NCBI RefSeq assembly: GCF_003315595.1
Contig: NZ_QNQU01000006.1
Location: forward strand, 62,001-126,000
Reading direction: 5' to 3'
Source: Pedobacter miscanthi
GTDB lineage: Bacteria > Bacteroidota > Bacteroidia > Sphingobacteriales > Sphingobacteriaceae
Length of the DNA: 64,000 nt
Shown here one piece after another: positions 35,184 to 43,342 of the stretch (position 1 is its first letter; each line of letters starts with the position of its first letter). The notes below the pieces were generated by a model. That model was not told the DNA's origin. It saw only the letters and a program-made list of their open reading frames with translations, and made no database searches. The translations under genes were made by a program, and so were the position numbers.

Positions 35184-36869
35184 TTATTTAGCGTACTTGT
35201 ATTTACGGTAATAATGTTGAAAAATTGCAAAGAATATTAACAATAGCAAGGGTGCCACTACATTTATAAATTGCCATTTGGTTTTTTCGAGCTTAATTTT
35301 GGCTTTATCCAGCAATCTGATCTTAACTTCTTTATTCCGCAGCGAAATCAGGTTATCTTCGTCGGTAAAATAATCGACAATATTTAACAATAATGCCTTA
35401 TTACCAAATGTACGCTGCGAATAACGGTCGAAACCCAACGGAAAAGGCGTGCCGCTCTGTTCAGACACCTGGTTTTTAAAAATATCGCCATCACCTATTA
35501 CGATCATTTTAGCCTGCTTGCCGCTGTTTTGTAAAGTATAGGGCTGTGTAATGCCTGCAGGTAAAGGGCGACCAGCAAAAACAGAGGGGAAGCTCCCTTC
35601 TAACAGTGCACCTACGTTTTGCGGTTTACTTTGAAAAGCCCCTGGATCCAGCCGCTCGCTGATCATTTGCAAACTGAACAGTTTTGGCGCTTCAAAAACC
35701 TTGTTGTATGCTGATGTAGTTAAAATATACGATTTTTTTACGCCTTTGGCCCCAATAGTATCAACCGTGGCGGGAAATTCAGATTTAATACCATCCAGTT
35801 TCTTCACAACATCCTGTGCAGTATCGGGCAGTAAAATTGGATAATAAATCCAAGGTACCAGCTGCATCTGTTCCTGACCTCCTACTGTACCGGTAGAAAC
35901 TGGGATTTCGGCACTGTTTGCAGGGTCGGCAATAATGTTATAATTAATCCTCGCCCCATACATAAAAAGCATATCATCCAGGTTGAGGTTATTATTAATA
36001 GCCATTTGCCCATTGCGGTTCCTCAGGCTATCCAGTTCTGCCCTTACCTGATCAATACTCCACAGTACGCGTCCACCCTTCATTACAAAATAATTGATCT
36101 TGTATTTTTCGGTTTCAGTAAATGGTTTTGTAGGCTTGGCAATTACCATCATGCTCAGTTTGTCAAGTCCGGCTTTATCAATGGTATTTAAATCAATGCG
36201 GCCAACGAGGTAACTGTTGGATAATGAATGGATGCCATCTGCCAATTGAAGATCCGTTAATTCGCCATTCGATTCGGTAAAACCAATGCGCGGATTGGTA
36301 CCTGTAATCACTTTTTTTAAACTGGAGGTAAAAATATACTCCAGGTTTTCGATAGAGCGGTTAATGTTATCCTCATAGCTGCCCCGGGTATCTAAATTCT
36401 GAAAAAGTTTTAACGGCAACTGTTTTCCATCGCTCTCAATCATCGCCATCGGGAAAACAAATTTCTGGGTAAGGCCTTCTTCTGTTTTAACACTTAAATT
36501 GGTGGCTTCAATGCCCTTTTCGTATAAATTATTGATTACTGTATCCTGCTCTGCCTGATTTAATCCATTCAGAGGATCAACAAAAACAATTTTTATTTCG
36601 CTTTTCGAATAGGCTTTATAATCCGCTAAAATATCACTAACCGCAGCCTGCAGGCGTTTAAAAGCAGGCGGAAGTTCTCCTGATAAAAACACTGTAATGA
36701 TTACCGGTTTTTCATTTTTTTGCAGTAAAACTTTTGTTTTTTCGCTCAGTGTAAAACGTTTGTCGGCAGTAAAATCGAAACGGTGAAAAACATAAGTGCC
36801 AAATACGTTCAAAACTATCAGTATGGCAATTGCAGCAATAAAATTGATCCATTTATTTTTCAGCTTCAT
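35184..36869 (-). CDS. gldG: Gliding-associated ABC transporter substrate-binding/permease protein GldG
   Basis: A 561-residue protein with one N-terminal and one C-terminal membrane segment (residues about 8-27 and 536-553) around a large extracytoplasmic domain with GTNPRIGFTESNGE and the conserved FVDPLNGLNQAE region, matching GldG. It forms a complex with GldF and GldA. Its ATG overlaps the gldF stop (TAATG). In F. johnsoniae this complex is needed for gliding, though some relatives do without it. Confidence 0.88.
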   Translation of the reverse strand: MKLKNKWINFIAAIAILIVLNVFGTYVFHRFDFTADKRFTLSEKTKVLLQKNEKPVIITVFLSGELPPAFKRLQAAVSDILADYKAYSKSEIKIVFVDPLNGLNQAEQDTVINNLYEKGIEATNLSVKTEEGLTQKFVFPMAMIESDGKQLPLKLFQNLDTRGSYEDNINRSIENLEYIFTSSLKKVITGTNPRIGFTESNGELTDLQLADGIHSLSNSYLVGRIDLNTIDKAGLDKLSMMVIAKPTKPFTETEKYKINYFVMKGGRVLWSIDQVRAELDSLRNRNGQMAINNNLNLDDMLFMYGARINYNIIADPANSAEIPVSTGTVGGQEQMQLVPWIYYPILLPDTAQDVVKKLDGIKSEFPATVDTIGAKGVKKSYILTTSAYNKVFEAPKLFSLQMISERLDPGAFQSKPQNVGALLEGSFPSVFAGRPLPAGITQPYTLQNSGKQAKMIVIGDGDIFKNQVSEQSGTPFPLGFDRYSQRTFGNKALLLNIVDYFTDEDNLISLRNKEVKIRLLDKAKIKLEKTKWQFINVVAPLLLLIFFAIFQHYYRKYKYAK

Positions 36870-37594
36870 TATCGTTTCCCTCCTATGATTAATTTAGTAA
36901 ACAATAAAAACAAAGCAGAAAAAGTGATAAAATAAAGCAAATCCCTGGTATCTAAAACACCGCGACTGATGGATGTATAATGCTGGTTGATCCCTAAATT
37001 GGTGATGGTGGTTTCTACCGACTGAAAAGCAGCTATCTGGCTGGTATAATCGAAACCCAGAAAAGAAAACGCGCATAAAGCGGCACAGATTACAAAGGCA
37101 ATAACCTGGTTTTTGGTTAAGGCTGATGAAAAGATACCGATAGCAGCAAAAGCTGCCCCTAGCAAAAACAGACCGATATAAGACCCGATAACGGAGCCCG
37201 TATCAATATTTCCTTGAGGAAAACCTAATTTTGATATGCTGTAATAATAAACCACCGTTGGGATTAAGGCAAACAATACCAGTACCAAACTGGCGAAATA
37301 TTTTGCTACGATAATCTGCCATATACGGATAGGACGGGTAATTAAAAGTTCGTAGGTACCCTCTCTCCTTTCTTCTGCAAAAGACCGCATGGTAATGGCC
37401 GGAATCAGGAACATGAAAAGATAAGGCACCAGACTGAAAAAACCGCTTAGCTCGGCATAACCATAATCGAGTACCGAAGTATCGGGGAAAAACCAGAGTA
37501 AGAGGCCCGAAACCAATAGAAAAATACCAATAGTGATATAAGCCACCATCGAACTTAAAAAACTGAATAACTCGCGTTTAAAAACTGCGTACAT
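36869..37594 (-). CDS. gldF: Gliding-associated ABC transporter permease GldF
   Basis: A 241-residue protein with six membrane segments and the ABC-2 permease core FAEERREGTYELLITRPIRIWQIIVAKY. It starts MYAVFKRELFSFLSSM, typical of GldF. Coupled to gldG by a TAATG overlap. The ATPase gldA lies 4 kb away, separated by five outer-membrane protein genes. Confidence 0.88.
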   Translation of the reverse strand: MYAVFKRELFSFLSSMVAYITIGIFLLVSGLLLWFFPDTSVLDYGYAELSGFFSLVPYLFMFLIPAITMRSFAEERREGTYELLITRPIRIWQIIVAKYFASLVLVLFALIPTVVYYYSISKLGFPQGNIDTGSVIGSYIGLFLLGAAFAAIGIFSSALTKNQVIAFVICAALCAFSFLGFDYTSQIAAFQSVETTITNLGINQHYTSISRGVLDTRDLLYFITFSALFLLFTKLIIGGKR

Positions 37595-37709
37595 GTGCTA
37601 TCAAAACGCCGAAGTTAACCATTTATTCCTGCAAATTAAAAGGTCGTTAAAGTAAATTGACAGCGATAAAATTACCAGCTGGTTTAATTAAAAAATAAAC
37701 GGGCAGTTT

Positions 37710-38372
37710 CTAAAAAGTAAAACCCAATCCTACGGAATATACCAGGTTTTTAGCGTTTAAATAAACATCCCTTGAATTGGAAATTTTTGATGCACTTGCA
37801 CTAACGCCCCCCTGTATGTTTAATTTATTGCTAAACTGAAATCCCACTAAGGCATTTCCACCAAAATCAAACCGTTTAAAATCTTTATCCGGTCCGAACT
37901 TAATATTTTGTTTATCTGGTTTTACCACATCATCATTAATTACATATTGATATTTCGCCGTTCCGGATAATGCAATACCAAGATATGGACCCACACCGAA
38001 GAATATTTTCTGTTTTCCAACCGGAATATAAGCAACCGCATTGGCAGGGATTTCAAAATATAGGAGGTTAATTTTTCCGGACGCAGTATTATTACTAAAG
38101 TAGGATGCTTCGGTTCCTTTGCCAACAATAGAAAAGCCCGGTTGAAACGCGATATTTTTTCCGAGGGGAATATCTACTGTAGCGCCGATGTAAAAAGAGG
38201 TATTAACGCTACTTTCCCTAATAGCCCCACCATCAAAAGCTATTGCATCTTTACTGGCGGTAATTTTTGGGAATGTAACACCTGCTTTTACCGAAATCTG
38301 TAATGGTTTTTCCTGTGCCGATACCACTAAACCTAATGCTAAAGTAAACAAGCATAAAAATATTTTCTTCAT
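37710..38372 (-). CDS. Outer membrane beta-barrel protein
   Basis: A 220-residue protein with a signal peptide (ending VVSAQ) and an OmpA/PorT-like beta-barrel pattern: KAGVTFPKITA, YIGATVDIPLGKNIAFQPGFS, ending YSVGLGFTF with a terminal aromatic. It has the same design as the four following genes. Loop composition differs, so the ligand or partner is unknown. Confidence 0.85.
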   Translation of the reverse strand: MKKIFLCLFTLALGLVVSAQEKPLQISVKAGVTFPKITASKDAIAFDGGAIRESSVNTSFYIGATVDIPLGKNIAFQPGFSIVGKGTEASYFSNNTASGKINLLYFEIPANAVAYIPVGKQKIFFGVGPYLGIALSGTAKYQYVINDDVVKPDKQNIKFGPDKDFKRFDFGGNALVGFQFSNKLNIQGGVSASASKISNSRDVYLNAKNLVYSVGLGFTF

Positions 38373-38402
38373 AAGATATGGATTAATGAAAGGTTGTTTT
38401 TA

Positions 38403-38433
38403 TACAAAAAAGCCCCGGAATAATTCGGGGCTT
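38403..38433 (-). terminator. Intrinsic terminator of the second barrel gene
   Basis: Stem AAGCCCCG / CGGGGCTT followed on the minus strand by a T tract, 17 bp downstream of the barrel gene at 38450. Confidence 0.8.
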
Positions 38434-38449
38434 CATTTTTATATCCGGT

Positions 38450-39106
38450 TTAGAAAGAAAAGCCTACGCCAACCGTAAAAACCTTGTTTTTAAAAGTAAC
38501 TTCGTCCGAAATATCAGCATCTGCAATACTGCTTAACCCTAAGCCATAACCTGCATGGATATTAAAGCCGTTATTTAGTTGATAACCAGTCAAAAAGTTT
38601 AAACCAAATTCGGTGCGTTTAAATTCAGAATCATTTTCACCGAATTTAATATCTTCTTTCATCGATCCGTATTTGCCATTTGCACTTAATGCGTATGCAA
38701 AGTATGGTCCGGCACCAACAAATATTTTACCCGCACCATTCAATTTAAAATTGGCCAATACATTTACAGGTAATTCGAGGTAATTAAAGTTTAAGGTAAC
38801 TTTCTCTGTGCTTCCAAAATCGCTATCTTCAAAAGCAAAGCTGTTGCTACTAAATTTTGTTCCTTTGCTGATAAAGGTTAAGCCTGGTTGGATTGATATG
38901 ACATCCGATACCGCAAATTCTACTGTACCGCCAACATAAAATGAGGTTTTGGTATCAAAACTTACCGAAGTGCTCCCTGAAGAGATGGTCATGTTTGGAA
39001 AGGCGACACCTGCTTTTAAGCCAAAAGTTACAGGTTTTTCTGTTTGAGCTGAAGCTGCAAAACCTAAGCCAGCAACTGTTAATAAAGATAATACTAATCT
39101 TTTCAT
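38450..39106 (-). CDS. Outer membrane beta-barrel protein (duplicated pair, copy 1)
   Basis: A 218-residue barrel with signal MKRLVLSLLTVAGLG, identical in its first 21 residues to the gene at 39296. Later segments FYVGGTVEFAVSDVISIQPG and YQLNNGFNIHAGYGLGLSS also correspond, while surface loops differ. It ends VFTVGVGFSF. The upstream region is also shared with the other copy, so these are a tandem duplication with loop divergence. Confidence 0.87.
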   Translation of the reverse strand: MKRLVLSLLTVAGLGFAASAQTEKPVTFGLKAGVAFPNMTISSGSTSVSFDTKTSFYVGGTVEFAVSDVISIQPGLTFISKGTKFSSNSFAFEDSDFGSTEKVTLNFNYLELPVNVLANFKLNGAGKIFVGAGPYFAYALSANGKYGSMKEDIKFGENDSEFKRTEFGLNFLTGYQLNNGFNIHAGYGLGLSSIADADISDEVTFKNKVFTVGVGFSF

Positions 39107-39112
39107 GTTTTT

Positions 39113-39250
39113 GAGAGTTGTTATAAGATTGTTTTTAGTTTCCGTGCTTCGCCTGTTTTAGCGAAAACGTTACAATGATAAAAAAACTAATTTGATAGTT
39201 AAAAATATTAAACAATTTATTGATTTTAACTAAAAGATATTAAATGGCTT
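39113..39250 (-). repeat. Duplicated promoter region, copy 1
   Basis: Nearly identical to 39984-40130, sharing GTTATAAG, TTCCGTGCTTCGCCTG, TTAGCGAAAACGTTACAATG and TTAACTAAAAGATATTAAA. It includes a GCCTGTTTTAGCGAAAACG segment of conserved regulatory appearance. Confidence 0.85.
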
Positions 39251-39295
39251 GCACCAAAAAGCCCGAAATATAATCGGACTTCCTTTTAACCTCGT

Positions 39296-39982
39296 TTAGA
39301 AAGCAAAACCTACGCCAACCGATAATACACGGTTTGTTACCTTTGATGCATTTTTATCTGCGTAGTCGAGATTACTTAAACCTAATCCATAACCGGCGTG
39401 AATATTAAAGCCATTGCTTAATTGATAGCCAGCTAGGAAATTAACACCGAAATCACCTCTTTTCATCGTACCGTCTTTTCCGAATTTAATGTCCTCGTTT
39501 ACCGATTCGGTCATCGTACTACCACCACCGCTTAATGAAGCTGTCGATTTGTTTTTTCCGCTGATGGCAACAGCATAATAAGGACCTGCGCCGATAAAGA
39601 TTTTGCCACTACCTAAATCAAAATTAAAAACTGCATTTACTGGAAGTTCGATATACATTGTGCTAATCTTCGAATTGGCAGTAACCGTATAACTGTTCCC
39701 TATTTCGGCATTAAAATAAGAAAAATCTGTTTTTCCACCTTTACCAATTAAAGATAAACCGGGCTGAACCGAGAATATATCCGAAACAGCAATATCCACT
39801 GTTCCACCTACATAAAACGAGGTACTTATTTTTTGTTCATAACCCTTATTTTCGGTACCCGATACACCAAAAGTTGGAAATGTAACACCGGCCTTTACGC
39901 CAATTTTAATGTTATTTGTTTGAGCTGAAGCTGCAAAGCCTAAACCAGCAACTGTTAATAAAGATAATACTAATCTTTTCAT
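39296..39982 (-). CDS. Outer membrane beta-barrel protein (duplicated pair, copy 2)
   Basis: A 228-residue barrel, the other half of the tandem pair. It shares the signal and barrel strands with the gene at 38450, with FYVGGTVDIAVSDIFSVQPG and YQLSNGFNIHAGYGLGLSN; insertions lie in predicted loops (SGGGSTMTES among them). It ends LSVGVGFAF. The downstream hairpin is an imperfect terminator (about 39257-39283). Confidence 0.87.
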   Translation of the reverse strand: MKRLVLSLLTVAGLGFAASAQTNNIKIGVKAGVTFPTFGVSGTENKGYEQKISTSFYVGGTVDIAVSDIFSVQPGLSLIGKGGKTDFSYFNAEIGNSYTVTANSKISTMYIELPVNAVFNFDLGSGKIFIGAGPYYAVAISGKNKSTASLSGGGSTMTESVNEDIKFGKDGTMKRGDFGVNFLAGYQLSNGFNIHAGYGLGLSNLDYADKNASKVTNRVLSVGVGFAF

Positions 39983-39983
39983 G

Positions 39984-40130
39984 ATCTTGAGCGTTGTTAT
40001 AAGAATTGTTTTTTAGTTTCCGTGCTTTCGCCTGTTTTAGCGAAAACGTTACAATGATAAAAAAACTAATTTGATAGTTAAAAAATATTAAACAATTTAT
40101 TGATTTTAACTAAAAGATATTAAACGGCTT
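39984..40130 (-). repeat. Duplicated promoter region, copy 2
   Basis: Matches 39113-39250 almost base for base, apart from a few single-base differences in homopolymer runs. It places the same control region in front of both barrel genes. Confidence 0.85.
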
Positions 40131-40132
40131 AC

Positions 40133-40163
40133 ACAAAAAAAGCCCCCAATTTCTCGGAGGCTT
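40133..40163 (-). terminator. Intrinsic terminator of the fourth barrel gene
   Basis: AAGCCCCC / GGAGGCTT imperfect stem; on the minus strand a long T tract follows. It lies 25 bp past the stop of the gene at 40188. Confidence 0.7.
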
Positions 40164-40187
40164 TTAAATAATTTATTGTCGTTCTTA

Positions 40188-40709
40188 CTACAAACCGAAT
40201 GCAAATGCAGCACGGATACCAACAAATGATAATGTTGTGCTATTTTTTGACCATCCTTCATAACGTACACCTAAATCGATACTAGATTTATCTGATACAG
40301 AAAAAGAAGCACCTACAGTAGGCGCAAATGAAAATGCTGTACCCGCATTGTTTTCAGTAAAAATTGCAGCACCTAATTCACCAGCACCATAAAAATTACC
40401 ACCAAAATAATATTTGGCACCAGCTTTTAAAGGAATAACGCCTGCATTTGTTGCTCCAAGGTCTTTTAAATATTTTTCAGGAGATACAGAGATATACCCA
40501 GCTGATACAGTTAAATTTAATGATTTTGCTACATTAAATTCTCCCATAGCAGAACCACCGTAACCTAAACTAAGTCCATTGGTGTTATCTCCAACAGGTA
40601 ATAAGAAATCCGGGCCTACACTAATTTTGTTTACCGCACCTTCTGTTTGAGCTGAAGCTGCATAACCCAAGCCTGCAACCATTAATAAAGATAATAATAC
40701 TTTTTTCAT
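40188..40709 (-). CDS. Outer membrane beta-barrel protein
   Basis: A 173-residue protein with signal MKKVLLSLLMVAGLG, close to the signals of the duplicated pair; the rest is shorter (VGPDFLLPVGDNTNGLSLGYGG, then DLGVRYEGWSKNSTTLSFVG and terminal FAFGL). Its strands match the next gene's (LGIRYEAWTGKSSTV), so these two form a second subfamily. Confidence 0.85.
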   Translation of the reverse strand: MKKVLLSLLMVAGLGYAASAQTEGAVNKISVGPDFLLPVGDNTNGLSLGYGGSAMGEFNVAKSLNLTVSAGYISVSPEKYLKDLGATNAGVIPLKAGAKYYFGGNFYGAGELGAAIFTENNAGTAFSFAPTVGASFSVSDKSSIDLGVRYEGWSKNSTTLSFVGIRAAFAFGL

Positions 40710-40934
40710 GTGTTTTTTAATTATTGTTCGTTAATTATTTCGTGGTTTTAGACAAGCATTATGCCAAAAACGTTACATATCAAAACAATAAAGCAAAACA
40801 AAATCCCCAACAATCTGATTTACTGAACATTACATCACAAATATTTTATTCCAAAACGTTGTATTAAGTTATAGATGGGAAATGGAATTGTAGATTTTTG
40901 ACGAAAAAACGAAACAATTCTACAACAAAATTGT

Positions 40935-41477
40935 TTAGAGCCCCAAAACATAGGCAAACCTGATCCCTACAAAACCGTTGGTATTTGATTTATTTAAACC
41001 AACGGTACTGCTTTTGCCCGTCCATGCCTCGTAACGGATACCTAAATCCAGTTTATTGCCTCCTGCGAGTTTAAACTGATTGCCTATACCTGGCGACCAG
41101 GCAAATAAAGTTTTCTGATCTTTGTTTAAAGGCACTGCAGCCCCTAACTGCCCTTCAGCATAAAAACTTTCGCCCAACTGATATTTAAAACCTCCTTTTA
41201 AAGGGATATAAGATAAATCCTCAACATTGAATAACTGATTCTTCTTGCCAAAAAAGTTCATATATCCCGCATTTAAGGTTAATGTAAAATCTTCGGAAAC
41301 GGGAAGATCGGCTTTTACTGATGCACCCAGTCCTATTCCAGACAGGTTGGAAAAATTACCTGAAGGCAAACCTATTTCTGCGCCAATACCGATATTGGCA
41401 CTGCTTTGGGCTTTTAAAAGTACCGGACTTAAAAATAAAAAAGTAATGAGAGCAATCTTAAATTTTGGGTTAAGCAT
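40935..41477 (-). CDS. Outer membrane beta-barrel protein linked to gldA
   Basis: A 180-residue barrel protein with signal (cleavage near LKAQ), GAEIGLPSGNFSNLSG, DLGIRYEAWTGKSSTV and terminal FAYVLGL. It starts 2 bp after the gldA stop, so it is co-transcribed with gldA. The downstream 225 bp (40710-40934) hold no gene. Confidence 0.85.
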   Translation of the reverse strand: MLNPKFKIALITFLFLSPVLLKAQSSANIGIGAEIGLPSGNFSNLSGIGLGASVKADLPVSEDFTLTLNAGYMNFFGKKNQLFNVEDLSYIPLKGGFKYQLGESFYAEGQLGAAVPLNKDQKTLFAWSPGIGNQFKLAGGNKLDLGIRYEAWTGKSSTVGLNKSNTNGFVGIRFAYVLGL

Positions 41478-41479
41478 AA

Positions 41480-42187
41480 TTACGCGGTAAGTTTCCTGAA
41501 TATATCTTCTAATGATTGCTGTTGATGGGCTTTTTTAAGTCCTTCGAGCGAATCGTTTGCTACAATTCTGCCCTTGCTGATGATGATAATATCATCGCAT
41601 ATCGCTTCTACTTCCTGCATAATGTGTGTAGAAATCACCACAGTTTTAGCAACACCCAGAGTTTTGATCAGTGATCTGATATCAACCAGCTGGTTCGGAT
41701 CGAGGCCTGATGTAGGCTCATCCAAAATTAAAACTTCGGGATTATGGATAATGGCCTGCGCCAATCCCACACGCTGGCGGTAGCCTTTGGATAACATACC
41801 GATTTTTTTATGCTGCTCAGGCGTTAACCCCACCATTTTGATCACCTCTTCTATCCTCGCGGTTAGGTTGCCGGTGTTATAGGTTTGTCCAACAAAATTT
41901 AAAAACTCCTTTACGTACATATCCGCATAAAGCGGTGTATTTTCTGGAAGATAACCGATATGCTTTTTGGCTTCCAAAGCTTCCGAGACAATATTTTTGC
42001 CTGAAATTTCGGCCATTCCGGATGTAGGCTCCAGATAACCCGTAAGCATACGCATGGTGGTTGATTTACCTGCTCCGTTCGGGCCCAGAAAACCAAGAAT
42101 ACGACCAGGTTTAGCCTCGAAACTAATGGCATCAACCGCTTTTTGCTTATCGTAATGTTTAGAAAGATTTTTAACTGAAATACTCAT
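41480..42187 (-). CDS. gldA: ABC transporter ATPase, probable GldA
   Basis: A 235-residue ATPase with Walker A GPNGAGKST (residues 34-42), signature LSKGYRQRVGLAQAI and Walker B VLILDEPTSGLDP. The ISGKNIV...LPENTPLYADMYVKEFL stretch resembles GldA. It is shorter than F. johnsoniae GldA, lacking part of the C-terminal extension. It probably powers GldF/GldG. CcmA was considered and rejected because of this resemblance and the gldFG genes 4 kb away. Confidence 0.82.
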   Translation of the reverse strand: MSISVKNLSKHYDKQKAVDAISFEAKPGRILGFLGPNGAGKSTTMRMLTGYLEPTSGMAEISGKNIVSEALEAKKHIGYLPENTPLYADMYVKEFLNFVGQTYNTGNLTARIEEVIKMVGLTPEQHKKIGMLSKGYRQRVGLAQAIIHNPEVLILDEPTSGLDPNQLVDIRSLIKTLGVAKTVVISTHIMQEVEAICDDIIIISKGRIVANDSLEGLKKAHQQQSLEDIFRKLTA

Positions 42188-42191
42188 TTTA

Positions 42192-42252
42192 TTTTTTTTG
42201 CCACAGATTTACACAGATGAACACAGATTTTTAGGCCAAAAATCCGTGGTTA
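42192..42252. repeat. GCCACAGATTTACACAGATG repeat
   Basis: A short copy of the CACAGATG-type repeat family (GCCACAGATTTACACAGATG ... AATCCGTGGTTA), related to 10035-10320, in the gap between gldA and the GDPD gene. Confidence 0.6.
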
Positions 42253-43170
42253 ATTAACACGCGTGGAACTTATTTTTTTATTGTACCTGAATTTATCCAG
42301 TTCTTCCGAAGCCTGCTGCAGATTATCGCCCGATAAAATATCGGCACCATTGTTAACGAGGTGGTAATATACCATTTTGGCTGGAGTAGCAACGGCACTT
42401 TTATCAATGTTGCCCATGGTACCCAAAATAGTGGTGATGCCTTTGCTATGCAAATATTGATAGAATTCTTTCTCAGGTGCAGCAACACCCACAAAAGCCA
42501 CAAGACGGTTATCAGGAATGCCCAAACTGTTTAACCTTTTCAACTCAGCTTTCTTTTGCACAGAGGCCGAAATCATTAAATCGGGTGCCAATTGATGCAC
42601 TTCTTTTGCCTGATCGGCCTTGTAGGTAATAATAATAGAATTGCTTTCTACCTTGTATTGCTTTACTTTTTCAATCACTTTGGCACAAGAAACACCTTTT
42701 TTTAAATCAATGGTCAACAATACTTTTCCTTTGCTCCAGCTTAGTACGCTATCCAAAGTAGGAATCTTGAATCTGGTCTCATTCCCGTCGTTATCTTTCA
42801 GGTTAAAGGCTTTTAACTCTTCATAAGTATAATTTCCAATTGGTCCTTTCCCTGTGGTAGTTCTATCAAGCTGGTCATCATGCATAATCACCATCACCGA
42901 ATCTTTGCTGTAAGCAATATCAAATTCGATAACCACAGGATTGTAGGTAGTTGCATTATCAAAGGTTTCGATGCAGTTTTCAGGAAAACCGGGCATTGGT
43001 CCACCACGGTGCGCACTGATCAAAGGAAAACGGTTTTCGGGAGACCATTTCAGAAATTGGTACAATTCTGCTACGTTATTAAATTTGATATATTGATGGC
43101 TCTTTTCCTCTTGTTTGCACGAGCTAAACGCGGCAACAATAACCAGGAATAGTAAGTGGTGGAATTTCAT
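42250..43170 (-). CDS. Glycerophosphodiester phosphodiesterase family lipoprotein
   Basis: A 306-residue protein with a lipobox (FSSC), then ISAHRGGPMPGFPENCIETF (HRGG at about 54-57), EFDIAYSKDSVMVIMHDDQLDRTTTG: the GDPD His and acidic residues. It cleaves glycerophosphodiesters at the cell envelope. A -7 box lies 4 bp before the ATG. Divergent from glyS. Confidence 0.9.
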   Translation of the reverse strand: MKFHHLLFLVIVAAFSSCKQEEKSHQYIKFNNVAELYQFLKWSPENRFPLISAHRGGPMPGFPENCIETFDNATTYNPVVIEFDIAYSKDSVMVIMHDDQLDRTTTGKGPIGNYTYEELKAFNLKDNDGNETRFKIPTLDSVLSWSKGKVLLTIDLKKGVSCAKVIEKVKQYKVESNSIIITYKADQAKEVHQLAPDLMISASVQKKAELKRLNSLGIPDNRLVAFVGVAAPEKEFYQYLHSKGITTILGTMGNIDKSAVATPAKMVYYHLVNNGADILSGDNLQQASEELDKFRYNKKISSTRVN

Positions 43171-43174
43171 GGAT

Positions 43175-43182
43175 CAAAAGTA
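43175..43182 (-). promoter_or_regulatory. -7 promoter box abutting the GDPD gene
   Basis: TACTTTTG on the minus strand, 4 bp before the ATG; exact TAnnTTTG. Confidence 0.55.
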
Positions 43183-43327
43183 GGAAAAAATGGAAGATGG
43201 AAGAGGTAAAATGGAATTGTTGTTATATGGCTAACTTGTGAATTGTTTACTACATGCATTTTCCCTGCTCCTTTTGGCTCGCTCAAAAACCTTTTACCTT
43301 TTACCTCTTACCTTTTACCTTATTTAT

Positions 43328-43335
43328 TATCTTTG
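43328..43335 (+). promoter_or_regulatory. -7 promoter box for glyS
   Basis: TATCTTTG, exact match, 7 bp before the ATG at 43343; it excludes the longer frame start at 43238. Confidence 0.6.
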
Positions 43336-43342
43336 CTGCATT

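Noticed and set aside
41480-42187. CcmA, the missing ATPase of the ccm genes
   Set aside because: Sequence resembles GldA, and gldF and gldG are close by; the ccm genes are over 30 kb away.
43238-43342. Extended N-terminus for glycyl-tRNA synthetase
   Set aside because: The extension is low-complexity CTTTTACC repeat and contains the -7 promoter box; the ATG at 43343 gives the known family start.
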